DNA of 64,000 nt from Bacillota bacterium (GTDB taxonomy: Bacteria > Bacillota > Clostridia > Lachnospirales > Lachnospiraceae). Where the stretch lies: contig JAEZLH010000026.1 of assembly GCA_023435895.1 (NCBI GenBank), positions 53,852 to 117,851 on the forward strand. The letters are read 5' to 3'. This document shows positions 44,006 through 52,858 of the stretch, piece by piece; positions within the stretch are counted from its first letter, which is position 1, and the number at the start of each line of letters is the position of its first letter. The translations under genes were made by a program, and so were the position numbers. The notes under the pieces are model-generated. The model did not search any database, was not told the DNA's origin, and saw only the letters and a list, made by a program, of their open reading frames with translations.

Positions 44006-44722
44006 ATGAATACCTTTTTATTTGATTTAGATGGAACTCTGTTGCCCATGGAAAGCACGGACAAGTTCCTTGAAGCATATCTCAAAGCTGTAGCTGTAAA
44101 GATTATACCCTACGGTTATGAACCGGATGCCTTCATTAAAGCACTAATGAAGGGTACCTATTACATGATTCAAAATGATGGTTCCATGTCCAACGAAAAG
44201 AAATTTTGGATTGAATTTCAAAAGCTATTAAACACTGAAATCGATGGATTAGAAGAAATCTTTGAAGATTTTTATCAGAATGAGTTCGAGGCTGCAAAAA
44301 GAACCACGTCAACGGAGCCATTGATTCGTGATTGCATTAAACTGTTAAAAGAAAAGGGGTATACCGTAGGTATAGCTACAAATCCCTTATTCCCTAAGAT
44401 TGCAGTACACAAACGCATTCAATGGGCCGGACTTGATCCAGAGGACTTTGATCATATTACTACCTATGAGGTTAGCTCCTATGCAAAGCCAAATTTGGAT
44501 TACTACCGAGAAATTTTAACGATTATGGGGAAAGAACCTGGGGAGTGTATTATGGTTGGCAACGATGTTGTGGAGGATATGTGTGCAGCCGAACTTGGAA
44601 TGGATACTTTTCTATTGACTGATTGCATTATTTGTCCAGAGGAACTAGATATTACTCCTATTCGAAAGGGGAACTATCAGGAGCTTTATGAAATGATTAA
44701 AGAACTTCCTTGCATTGGTTAA
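44006..44722 (+). CDS. HAD-superfamily hydrolase
   Basis: A 238-aa HAD phosphatase. Motif I is FDLDGTLLP (Asp7/Asp9), motif II lies in VGIATNPLFP, motif III Lys in SYAKPNLDYY, and motif IV is MVGNDVVEDMCAAE. The insertion after motif I is helical (C1 cap), as in phosphoglycolate phosphatase-like or nucleotidase-like members. Substrate unknown. ATG 44006 follows TTGGAGGATAAG; the TTG at 43994 lies within that binding site. It appears monocistronic and is followed by a hairpin terminator. Confidence 0.85.
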   Translation: MNTFLFDLDGTLLPMESTDKFLEAYLKAVAVKIIPYGYEPDAFIKALMKGTYYMIQNDGSMSNEKKFWIEFQKLLNTEIDGLEEIFEDFYQNEFEAAKRTTSTEPLIRDCIKLLKEKGYTVGIATNPLFPKIAVHKRIQWAGLDPEDFDHITTYEVSSYAKPNLDYYREILTIMGKEPGECIMVGNDVVEDMCAAELGMDTFLLTDCIICPEELDITPIRKGNYQELYEMIKELPCIG

Positions 44723-44767
44723 AGCATACCCATCAGTTTCATATATGTTAAGATTACATCACAAAAA

Positions 44768-44812
44768 AGAGCTTCTAAAGCATTTCATGAAACACGCTTT
44801 TGAAGCTCTATT
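44768..44812. terminator. Bidirectional terminator
   Basis: AGAGCTTC.AAAGC pairs with GCTTT.GAAGCTCT, flanked by A-run and T-rich sequence, between convergent genes. Confidence 0.72.
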
Positions 44813-44833
44813 TATCTGTTTTGGATATTCATC

Positions 44834-45193
44834 TTAGTATTTTGCCATTAAGTAAGGTAACATAGACAGCCATACGATATGAGTTATGTTAACGAAAGCA
44901 TACATTGACAAAGAAATATTAACTGCAACATTTGCCGCCTTCAGTTGATTTGGGTTCGCTGCCTTAATACGATGGTAAATATATAACAACAATATTGCAG
45001 GAATAAATACCTTGATAAAAAGGCTTAACAATGGGCTGCTGACTGCCTTAACCATTAACACATTTGCTTCAGCAAAAAATCCAGTTTGCAATAGCAATAG
45101 GGTAAACATAATGTCAGTTACATTCAATACATAAAGTAGCATGAATTTCTTCTTAATTGTATCAAGTTCATAATTTTTAATAAAAGTAATCAT
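44834..45193 (-). CDS. DUF5658-like small membrane protein
   Basis: A 119-aa protein with three hydrophobic segments (about 18-38, 55-75, 88-112) and the motif LYVLNVTDIMFTLLLLQTG, the LNxxDxxxT pattern I associate with DUF5658. Function unknown. The ATG at 45193 is preceded on the minus strand by AGGAGGTGTATTT. It is monocistronic and convergent with the HAD gene. Confidence 0.65.
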   Translation of the reverse strand: MITFIKNYELDTIKKKFMLLYVLNVTDIMFTLLLLQTGFFAEANVLMVKAVSSPLLSLFIKVFIPAILLLYIYHRIKAANPNQLKAANVAVNISLSMYAFVNITHIVWLSMLPYLMAKY

Positions 45194-45381
45194 AAATACA
45201 CCTCCTGACTAAAAGTTTTACCATTTAATTGGTAATTAATCATAAGTACCTTATATTTTATATACAAGCCTTTCAAATTATGCTTTAAATATGACGGAAA
45301 GAAAAATCATGGGTAAGGCAGAATGAAATCCTCAGCAATATCTAATAAACTTTTATATTATAAGAAAAATATGGAGCGAGT

Positions 45382-46080
45382 ATGAAACAAATAAAAGTAA
45401 ATGACTTAACCCTTGAAGTTGAGAAAAAGAGAATAAAGAATGTATATCTTCGAATTGTTCCCCCTGATGGAACCTTAAAAATTTCTGCACCACTCCGAAT
45501 GAGTGATAAGGAGATCAAATTATTTGTTTTGTCAAAACTGGAATGGATTAATTCTCACAGGGAAAACGTGATGAAAAAGAGTGAAACCATCAACATCAAC
45601 TATGATGACGGTGACCAAATACCATTATGGGGTAATTTTTATCCGTTAATAGTTCATCATAATCGCGCTAACAAATCAGTTCAATTTAATGGAACCTCCA
45701 TTGAGCTGTGTATGAAAGAAGGGGCTCCTGACTCTTTGGCACATAGGGAAGCAAGTATGAACGAGTTTTATCGTAAAGAATTAAAGGAAAAAGTGCCCTC
45801 CTTAATTCAAAAATGGGAGCGTATCATAGGAGTACAATCCTCGGCTTTTACCCTTCGCGATATGAAAAGTAGATGGGGAAGCTGTAATGTAAAAACCCAT
45901 AAAATCTGTTTTAATTTGCAGTTGGCAAAAAAGCCACCCATTTGCCTGGAGTATGTAGTGGTACATGAATTAGTTCATCTTCTGGAAGCAAGTCATAATC
46001 ATGTGTTCAAGGGATATATGGATCTATTCCTACCGGATTGGAGAACAATCCGAAAGAAGTTAAATGAGACATTGTATTAA
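45382..46080 (+). CDS. YgjP-like (DUF45) SprT-type zinc metalloprotein
   Basis: A 232-aa protein with an N-terminal beta-rich region (VYLRIVPPDGTLKISAP) and a C-terminal zincin module: SRWGSCNVKTHKICFN followed by VVVHELVHLLEASHNHVF (HExxH plus a third His). This is the conserved YgjP/UPF0213-style metallohydrolase family, substrate unknown. ATG 45382 follows GGAGCGAGT. It is followed after 110 bases by a two-component system with its own apparent regulatory site. Confidence 0.85.
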   Translation: MKQIKVNDLTLEVEKKRIKNVYLRIVPPDGTLKISAPLRMSDKEIKLFVLSKLEWINSHRENVMKKSETININYDDGDQIPLWGNFYPLIVHHNRANKSVQFNGTSIELCMKEGAPDSLAHREASMNEFYRKELKEKVPSLIQKWERIIGVQSSAFTLRDMKSRWGSCNVKTHKICFNLQLAKKPPICLEYVVVHELVHLLEASHNHVFKGYMDLFLPDWRTIRKKLNETLY

Positions 46081-46102
46081 CTGAATAGCTGCCGCTAATG
46101 TC

Positions 46103-46123
46103 TTAAGAAATTCGTAAGATTTC
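46103..46123 (+). promoter_or_regulatory. Candidate response-regulator direct repeat
   Basis: TTAAGAAATTC and GTAAGATTTC are imperfect direct repeats in 11-bp phase (about one helical turn), 65 bases before the response regulator gene. This is the spacing expected for OmpR-family binding and suggests autoregulation. Confidence 0.4.
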
Positions 46124-46189
46124 TGTAGAGAGGTTTGAAAGCTTTACCATTTATTATGAAGTCAGTCTTTCGGAAAGGGTACTTGGAGA

Positions 46190-46885
46190 ATGGAAAAAAT
46201 ACTGGTAGTTGACGATGATAGGGAAATTGTTAAAGCAATTGAGAAGCTGTTAATGTTAGAAGGGTATGAAATTGTGAAGGCATACGATGGCTTGGAGGCA
46301 CTGGATATCTTGATGACTCAGGAAGTACAACTGATTATCTTAGATATTATGATGCCAAAGCTGGACGGACTTTCTGCAACAATGAAAATTCGGGATAGAA
46401 AGAATATTCCAATTATTCTTCTTTCTGCAAAATCGGAGGATAGTGATAAAATTCTAGGCTTATCCATGGGGGCGGATGATTATATCACGAAGCCCTACAA
46501 TCCTCAGGAATTAATCGCAAGGGTAAAAAGCCAGTTAAGGCGTTATCTATATCTAGGCGCCGCAGGCTATCAAAAGGGTACTAACCGATTAGTAAATGGT
46601 TCCCTTACTCTTGATTTTAGCTCAAAACAATTGTTTCGTGATGGTGAGGAGGTACGGCTAACGCCCACCGAATATCGAATTCTGGAGCTTTTAATGAATA
46701 ACCCAGGGTGCGTATTTTCCTCTGAGAAGATTTATGAAAAAGTGTGGAACGAACCAGCTTACTCCGTCGAGAACACCGTAATGGTACATATTCGTCGTAT
46801 CCGTGAGAAAATAGAAATCAATCCGAAGGAACCAAATTATTTAAAGGTGGTGTGGGGCATTGGTTACAAAATTGAAAAAGTTTAG
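46190..46885 (+). CDS. OmpR-family response regulator
   Basis: A 231-aa protein. The receiver domain (1-120) has acidic pocket Asp8-Asp9, phospho-acceptor Asp52 (LIILDIMMPKLDG) and the conserved Ser-Ala-Lys (LLSAKSE). The winged-helix effector (about 135-231) has LTPTEYRILELLMNNPG and VHIRRIREKIE. Its stop overlaps the histidine kinase gene. Targets are not evident; no ABC transporter or resistance gene adjoins it. Confidence 0.93.
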   Translation: MEKILVVDDDREIVKAIEKLLMLEGYEIVKAYDGLEALDILMTQEVQLIILDIMMPKLDGLSATMKIRDRKNIPIILLSAKSEDSDKILGLSMGADDYITKPYNPQELIARVKSQLRRYLYLGAAGYQKGTNRLVNGSLTLDFSSKQLFRDGEEVRLTPTEYRILELLMNNPGCVFSSEKIYEKVWNEPAYSVENTVMVHIRRIREKIEINPKEPNYLKVVWGIGYKIEKV

Positions 46886-48686
46886 TGGGAATATTGTAGT
46901 AAAGGGCGTAGTATTATTATTAACGATAATTATTTTCACAAGTGCAGCAATACAATTTGTATTGGCAGGTTATAATGGAATAAACTTTAATAACTACGAG
47001 GAGACGGATTATAGAAATAGTTCCTTCTTTTTTAATGATCATTATGATGCATTATTCCGTATGAAGGATTTAAATTTATATGCTTTCCAAAAGAAAGATA
47101 ATCTGATTCAATACTATTATAATGCGCCTGACAGAATATTAACTAATGTTGAGCTTGTTAAAAATCGAATTAATATAAGTACAGATGAACTCAATAAGAT
47201 TTATTTGGATTATTTTCAAAAGTCAGAGCAATATTATTTTATGAAAGAAGGAATTTGGTACGATGGCATAACAAAAGAAACTGTTTCAGATAAACTTACG
47301 GATATGATATCCTCTACTGCTTATTTAGCTTTTCCCTCCAGCTTCTTTGAGCAAAAACAAAAAGAACTAATCTTAAATAGAAAACTCTTCAAATATCATA
47401 TGACCACCTCTGTGGTATTATCCATAATAGGATTTTTTATGTTATTATACCTGATGATTATCACCTGGTTCGAATATAGCAATAAAAAGGGTTATATGTA
47501 TAAGATGGATAAAATTTATACGGATTTATTATTAGTTATCAGTATTGGATTTACCTTCCTTGCTATTATAAGTCTGAGTCTGCATATTAACGATTTTGCT
47601 ACTATGTTTAAATTCATTGTGTTTCATTTGATCTATACGTCATTTACTATTTTCGTTATTTTGTCTTTAGTAAGAAAATCGAAAGCAAGAACTTTATTAT
47701 TTCACAGTGTTATTTATAAATTATTTCACTATGCTCGACTAATTGGCAAAGATATTTTTGAATATCTTGTTACAAGAAACCTATTACATAGCAATTTATC
47801 AACTAGAGTACTTTATTGCCGTCAAGTGATACTATGTATGTTTGTAGGTGTATGTACGTTATTGGCAGTTATTTTTGGGGCACTGAAATCACTGCTTGTC
47901 ATAATACCGATTATCATATTAATCATGGTTGTTTTTTGGTATGTGAAAGGAAACAGTATTATTTACAAAGAAATAGATACAGGGATAGAAAGAAGCCTTC
48001 GCGATCAAATGAAATCAGAACGAACAAAAATCGCTTTAATTACTAATGTATCCCATGATCTTAAAACACCCCTCACCTCCATTATTAGCTATGTGGATCT
48101 TCTCTCAAAGGAAGAGGGATTAAGTGAAACAGCATCAGATTATGTGAAAATACTGCATAACAAGTCAAACCGTTTAAAGACGATCGTAACAGATCTCTTT
48201 GAACTAGCAAAGAGTTCTAGCGGTGATATGGTGCTCGAACAAGAACATCTTGATTTAAAACGTTTAACAGAGCAAACCTTAGCCGATATGGAAGATAAAA
48301 TTCAGGAAAGCGGAATACCATTTAAGCTCTCCCTTCCGGATACACCGGTTATTATAAAGTCTGATGGAAAGAAGCTCTATCGAGTATTTCAAAATATCAT
48401 TGATAATGCTTTAAAATATTCTCTGCAAAATACCAGAGTGTACGTTGATCTCTATATTATTAATCAAAGAGCTGAAATTATCTTTAAAAATATATCCTCT
48501 TATGAGATGAACTTTACCAAGGATGAAATTCTTCAACGCTTTTACAGAGGAGACCAGTCCAGATCCACCGAAGGCAGCGGGCTCGGCCTATCCATTGCGG
48601 AAAGTTTCACTATAAATTGCGGTGGGACGTTTGATGTAGAGGTGGATGGGGATGTGTTTAAAGTTATTTTAAGCTTTCCGATATAA
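46860..48686 (+). CDS. Membrane sensor histidine kinase
   Basis: A 608-aa kinase. TM1 is about 12-36, followed by an extracellular region of about 140 residues, then further membrane helices (about 181-270 and 320-365). The cytoplasmic part has HisKA with NVSHDLKTPLTS (His399) and an HATPase domain (NIIDNALKYS, GSGLGLSIAES). It uses a TTG start at 46860 inside the response regulator gene, overlapping by 26 bases, with AAAGGTGGTG upstream. The overlap implies translational coupling and balanced amounts. The multi-helix sensor part resembles VanS/BceS-style envelope sensors only loosely. Confidence 0.88.
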   Translation: MVTKLKKFSGNIVVKGVVLLLTIIIFTSAAIQFVLAGYNGINFNNYEETDYRNSSFFFNDHYDALFRMKDLNLYAFQKKDNLIQYYYNAPDRILTNVELVKNRINISTDELNKIYLDYFQKSEQYYFMKEGIWYDGITKETVSDKLTDMISSTAYLAFPSSFFEQKQKELILNRKLFKYHMTTSVVLSIIGFFMLLYLMIITWFEYSNKKGYMYKMDKIYTDLLLVISIGFTFLAIISLSLHINDFATMFKFIVFHLIYTSFTIFVILSLVRKSKARTLLFHSVIYKLFHYARLIGKDIFEYLVTRNLLHSNLSTRVLYCRQVILCMFVGVCTLLAVIFGALKSLLVIIPIIILIMVVFWYVKGNSIIYKEIDTGIERSLRDQMKSERTKIALITNVSHDLKTPLTSIISYVDLLSKEEGLSETASDYVKILHNKSNRLKTIVTDLFELAKSSSGDMVLEQEHLDLKRLTEQTLADMEDKIQESGIPFKLSLPDTPVIIKSDGKKLYRVFQNIIDNALKYSLQNTRVYVDLYIINQRAEIIFKNISSYEMNFTKDEILQRFYRGDQSRSTEGSGLGLSIAESFTINCGGTFDVEVDGDVFKVILSFPI

Positions 48687-48880
48687 TATTTATAAGTTTA
48701 TGAGAATATCCTAACTCTGCTTTAATGAACCATATTAATCTTGATTCTGATATTCGGAAATTAATAATATTAGTCATTATATAGACAGAACGACACAAAA
48801 ATAAGCCAACGACACTCCCATAATATATAAGTTATAAGTATAATTTATAAAATAAATTCATTCTTAATTGAAATTATCAT

Positions 48881-48948
48881 GGGCTTTCTATTATTCATAC
48901 AACCTCAAGTAACGATGTTTATGGACAATAGGAAGCCCTGTTTTATTA
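48881..48948 (+). terminator. Terminator after the histidine kinase
   Basis: GGGCTT.CTATT pairs with AATAG.AAGCCC, loop about 34 nt, followed by TGTTTTATT. The rest of 48687-49035 shows no gene. Confidence 0.65.
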
Positions 48949-49035
48949 TTACTCTTTAAAATTCTTTTCCACTATGATGAAGAATAAAGCATTGATGCGA
49001 TGTATTTACCGCTTACAATACATTACGAAAATATA

Positions 49036-50439
49036 TTATGTTTCAAACCATGCTTTTTTCAATAAACCTACCGCAACTTCAATATCCTTCTCCGAAATTG
49101 TCGCAAATCCCAGCAAAAGTGTTGGGGTAGAATCGATAGCCGAACGCTCTGAATAGTATTTGGAGATTCCATAGGTTCTTACCCCAAGTTTTAAGGCACT
49201 TTGTATCAATTCCTCCTCATTCATACGATTATGTACCTTTATTAAAAGGTGTAGACCCGCATCTGCCCCATGAAGTTGTATGTTACAGTTCATATCTGTG
49301 ATAGCTTTAACCATCATATCCCGTTTTCTCTTATACAAGTTTCTCATTTTATTCAAATGCCGTTCAAAATATCCCATTTCAATAAATCGACAGAGAACCT
49401 TTTGTTCCATGGTCGGTACCGGGCAAAGGATATAAGACAGTCGCTCCTTAAATTGCTTCATTAAAGCACTCGGCAGCACCATGTAACTAACTCGAAGGGT
49501 AGGAGATAGGGATTTTGATAGGGAGCCCATATAGATGACCTTTTCGTTCTGATCAAGTCCTTGGAGTGCAGGAATTGGCTTTCCGCTGTACTTGAACTCA
49601 CTATCGTAATCATCTTCAATGATATAACGTTTATTATCTTGATTCGCCCAGTTCAAAAGCTGAATCCTTCTACTAATTCCCATAATATTGCCGGAGGGAA
49701 ATTGATGTGCCGGAGAAATACATAAGACATTTGCATTGGATTTGATGACTTCATCAGGAAGCATGCCGTTGCGATCAATCCCAATGGAGGTAAATCTCGC
49801 ACGATTTCCTGTAAAGAGCTGATTCAGTTTCTCGTAGCCTGGATTTTCAATTCCATAGATAAAGTCCTGATCAAATAGTTGAATTAAGGTCTGAAATAAC
49901 ATCTCTGTACCTGAACTTACAACAATTTGATCCGGAGAACAGTTAACCCCCCGGGATTGGTGAAGGTAATCTGAAAGAGCACAGCGTAAGCCATAGTAAC
50001 CCAGGGAATCTCCCGGTTGAAGAAGCTCATGATCATATTCATTAATTACCTCCTTCGTTAGCTTTCTCCACTGGTCAAAGGGAAAGGAAGGGAAGTCAAC
50101 CCCATGATAAGTGAAATCATAATTAGCCTGAATATTTTCATTCACAGATTTTGATTGCTTTTGAAGCTGCACCTTGAAATTTTGCAAAGTATCTATCCTA
50201 CATACAAAGAAACCACGCTTTTCAACTGATGTGATGTATCCTTCTTCAATTAATTGATCATATGCGGCTTGTATGGTATTTTGAGAAATTCCAAGGTAGG
50301 AGGATAGTTTCCGTTTGGAAGGAAGCTTGGTATCACAGGTAATATTCCCGTTTTGAATTTCATTTTTAATATGGGAATATAATTGTTGATAGTACGGCTT
50401 TTTATTATCTGCCTCAAGTCTTAGTGTTAAAAGTTCCAT
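49036..50439 (-). CDS. pdxR: MocR/PdxR-type regulator (GntR HTH plus aminotransferase domain)
   Basis: About 467 aa from the preferred ATG at 50439. The N-terminal GntR winged helix spans about 10-75 (KLPSKRKLSSYLGISQNTIQ). A fold-type-I aminotransferase-like domain follows (about 100-460), with a PLP-lysine region MGSLSKSLSPTLRVSY and IEDDYDSEFKYSG. These regulators sense PLP. It is divergent from pdxS and pdxT, the classical PdxR arrangement, and a PdxR-like site AAAGTGGTATA lies in the intergenic region. ATGs at 50451 and 50502 are in frame, but MELLTLRLE at 50439 matches the usual MocR N terminus. Confidence 0.88.
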   Translation of the reverse strand: MELLTLRLEADNKKPYYQQLYSHIKNEIQNGNITCDTKLPSKRKLSSYLGISQNTIQAAYDQLIEEGYITSVEKRGFFVCRIDTLQNFKVQLQKQSKSVNENIQANYDFTYHGVDFPSFPFDQWRKLTKEVINEYDHELLQPGDSLGYYGLRCALSDYLHQSRGVNCSPDQIVVSSGTEMLFQTLIQLFDQDFIYGIENPGYEKLNQLFTGNRARFTSIGIDRNGMLPDEVIKSNANVLCISPAHQFPSGNIMGISRRIQLLNWANQDNKRYIIEDDYDSEFKYSGKPIPALQGLDQNEKVIYMGSLSKSLSPTLRVSYMVLPSALMKQFKERLSYILCPVPTMEQKVLCRFIEMGYFERHLNKMRNLYKRKRDMMVKAITDMNCNIQLHGADAGLHLLIKVHNRMNEEELIQSALKLGVRTYGISKYYSERSAIDSTPTLLLGFATISEKDIEVAVGLLKKAWFET

Positions 50440-50909
50440 AATAATATTCATTCCTTTCCCATTTGGCAAGGCACCAAACGAAAAATGTTTGCTACCACCC
50501 ATTCACTGTAATATATAGTTTTCATTGATTAATATGATTTTATTGTTATTACAAGGGCAATGCACTTACTACTCTAATTCGCTACATCATATGAAATAAA
50601 GTTAGTAGTACATTAAAAATATATGCTTTCCCTTCATTCGTAATCTGATGCCATCAAGTTATTGATTTCTGATGCTTACCATTATACCAGTTTGATAATA
50701 TAATAAATCAAGTTTTATAAAACTGCAAGTTATTTACTATTTAGGAATAATAAAGGTCACAATCAAGTCGTTTCACTTCAATAAGGTATCTCTGGGCTTT
50801 TGGGTAAAGTGGTATAAAAAGAGCAGCTCTTAAAACCCAAAGGAGAGGTACATGTACAAACATAGTTACACAACAATTAGAATTGCAATCAGGGAGGATG
50901 GCTATTACA
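50440..50909. other. pdxR-pdxS divergent regulatory region
   Basis: About 470 bases without a gene. It contains the PdxR-like box and a weak -10 (separate entry), and AT-rich DNA. I saw no riboswitch or small RNA. Confidence 0.5.
50806..50818 (+). promoter_or_regulatory. Candidate PdxR operator overlapping a pdxS -10
   Basis: AAAGTGGTATA (50806-50816) matches the published-style PdxR box AAAGTGG(A/T)(-/T)CTA except for one position, and it overlaps TATAAA (50813-50818). No good -35 is visible, which fits a promoter needing an activator. Confidence 0.5.
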
Positions 50910-51782
50910 ATGAATGAGCGTTATGAATTAAACAAGAATTTGGCACAGATGTTAAAGGGTGGGGTAATTATGGATGTTACCACCCCTGAGCAGGCAAAAA
51001 TAGCAGAAGCTGCAGGAGCATGTGCTGTTATGGCGCTGGAGAGAATACCAGCAGATATCAGAGCGGCTGGAGGAGTCTCCAGAATGAGCGACCCTAAGAT
51101 GATTAAGGGCATTCAGGAGGCGGTATCCATTCCAGTTATGGCAAAGGTTCGTATCGGACATTTTGCTGAAGCACAGATTCTTGAAGCCATTGAAATCGAT
51201 TATATTGATGAAAGTGAAGTATTATCGCCAGCGGATGATAGTTACCATATTGACAAGAGTAAATTCAACGTACCGTTTGTATGTGGTGCAAAGGATCTTG
51301 GGGAAGCACTGAGAAGAATTCAGGAAGGGGCTTCCATGATTAGAACCAAGGGAGAACCTGGAACAGGGGATGTGGTTCAAGCGGTTCGTCATATGCGATT
51401 GATTAATAAGCAGATCAGAGAACTTCAAAATAAAAGAGAAGATGAATTATATCATGCAGCAAAGGAGTTACAAGTACCTTATGACTTAGTTCAATATGTT
51501 CATCAAAATGGAAAACTTCCCGTTGTTAACTTTGCGGCTGGTGGAGTAGCAACTCCCGCTGATGCAGCCTTATTGATGCAGCTGGGAGCTGAAGGGGTGT
51601 TTGTGGGGTCCGGTATATTCAAATCAGGTAATCCTGCAAAACGAGCACAGGCAATTGTGAAAGCAGTTACAAACTATAATGACCCTAAGATTCTTGCGGA
51701 GCTTTCCGAGGATTTAGGAGATGCTATGGTAGGAATTAATGAGGATGAAATTGAACTCTTAATGGCACAAAGAGGAATATAA
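50910..51782 (+). CDS. pdxS: Pyridoxal 5'-phosphate synthase subunit PdxS
   Basis: A 290-aa TIM-barrel synthase subunit that makes PLP from ribose-5-P, glyceraldehyde-3-P and ammonia delivered by PdxT. Landmarks: GGVIMDVTTPEQAKIAE, the lysines in MAKVRIGH and RTKGEPGTG, and NFAAGGVATPADAALLMQLG. ATG 50910 is chosen by comparison with the usual N terminus, although the GGGAGG site is 12-13 bases upstream; ATG 50898 is too close to that site. pdxT follows, and the divergent regulator is PdxR-like. Confidence 0.95.
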   Translation: MNERYELNKNLAQMLKGGVIMDVTTPEQAKIAEAAGACAVMALERIPADIRAAGGVSRMSDPKMIKGIQEAVSIPVMAKVRIGHFAEAQILEAIEIDYIDESEVLSPADDSYHIDKSKFNVPFVCGAKDLGEALRRIQEGASMIRTKGEPGTGDVVQAVRHMRLINKQIRELQNKREDELYHAAKELQVPYDLVQYVHQNGKLPVVNFAAGGVATPADAALLMQLGAEGVFVGSGIFKSGNPAKRAQAIVKAVTNYNDPKILAELSEDLGDAMVGINEDEIELLMAQRGI

Positions 51783-51925
51783 CCAAAGTATACATGTTTT
51801 GAGAGACAAAAGTGCTATTAATTCTGTGTTAATGAGAAGTTGCATAAAGCCAGGAGACTTGGCCTTAGTGAATATACTATTAATAGTGCTAAAACATAGA
51901 AGGAAAACAGAAAGTAGATGATCTA

Positions 51926-52501
51926 TTGAAAAAAATCGGAATTTTAGCATTGCAGGGAGCCTTCGCGGAACATAAACTTGCAATTGAAAAGTTGGGGGCA
52001 GAGGGTTATGAGATAAGACAGAAGGGAGATTTAAATACACATAAGTTTGATGGAATTATTCTTCCTGGTGGGGAAAGCACCGTCATTGGAAAGTTGTTGA
52101 GGGAACTTGACATGTTCCAGCTATTACAAAATATGATACTGGAAGGAGTCCCGGTATTCGGTACCTGTGCCGGCTTGATTCTGCTGGCAAAGAATATCAT
52201 AAATGATTCTCATCAATATCTTTCCGTAATGGATATTACAGCGAAAAGAAATGCGTACGGAAGACAACTTGGAAGCTTTCATATTCAAGAGGAAATGAAG
52301 GGGGTAGGAAGGATTCCCATGACTTTTATACGGGCTCCATTGATTGAAGCCATCAGCGAAGAAGCCGGAGTAGAAGTCCTTGGGAAAGTAGATGGAAACA
52401 TTGTGGCCGCAAGACAAAAGAACATTCTGGTTACCACTTTCCATCCCGAGCTAACAAACGATTTAAGGGTACATTCATATTTTTTGAATATGGTTGATTA
52501 A
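51926..52501 (+). CDS. pdxT: Glutaminase subunit PdxT of PLP synthase
   Basis: A 191-aa class I glutamine amidotransferase that supplies ammonia to PdxS. It has LPGGESTVIGKLL, catalytic Cys in FGTCAGLILLA and His in TTFHPEL. It uses a TTG start at 51926 (KKIGILALQGAFAEH follows, the standard PdxT beginning); no ATG is available nearby and the binding site is weak. It is separated from pdxS by 143 bases, unusual because the genes are normally close or overlapping, so PdxT may be made at a lower level. Confidence 0.93.
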   Translation: MKKIGILALQGAFAEHKLAIEKLGAEGYEIRQKGDLNTHKFDGIILPGGESTVIGKLLRELDMFQLLQNMILEGVPVFGTCAGLILLAKNIINDSHQYLSVMDITAKRNAYGRQLGSFHIQEEMKGVGRIPMTFIRAPLIEAISEEAGVEVLGKVDGNIVAARQKNILVTTFHPELTNDLRVHSYFLNMVD

Positions 52502-52858
52502 TATGTCAAAAAGGGCTGTTTATACTGAAAAATTAACTCTGTTGAAAGAAATATAGACACCATAATCAGGATTAGTTAGCAAAATATGTTTCAACGTTTT
52601 GCATAATATATTTCGTCATTTCCTCCTAAAATAGTATGCAAAAGCACTGTATCTTTGGTGAATTGTATAGTTTGTATAATAGAAAGTGAAAAATCAGTGA
52701 AAAAGATTGCGCTCTTTGTATGTTTGTGCTAAAATACATATTTGACTGGGGATATTAACCTTTATTCAAATAAGAGGAGCATATATCGTACAATCGGTAC
52801 AATATATGATTGAGTAATGTTAATATAGGGAATTTGTCAATTTTATAATTGAAAGAGG
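52502..52858 (+). other. Intergenic region with one promoter candidate
   Basis: About 357 bases without a gene. TTGCGC (52707-52712), 17-bp spacer and TAAAAT (52730-52735) may drive the following gene. No riboswitch or terminator with a clear U-run was seen. Confidence 0.4.
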
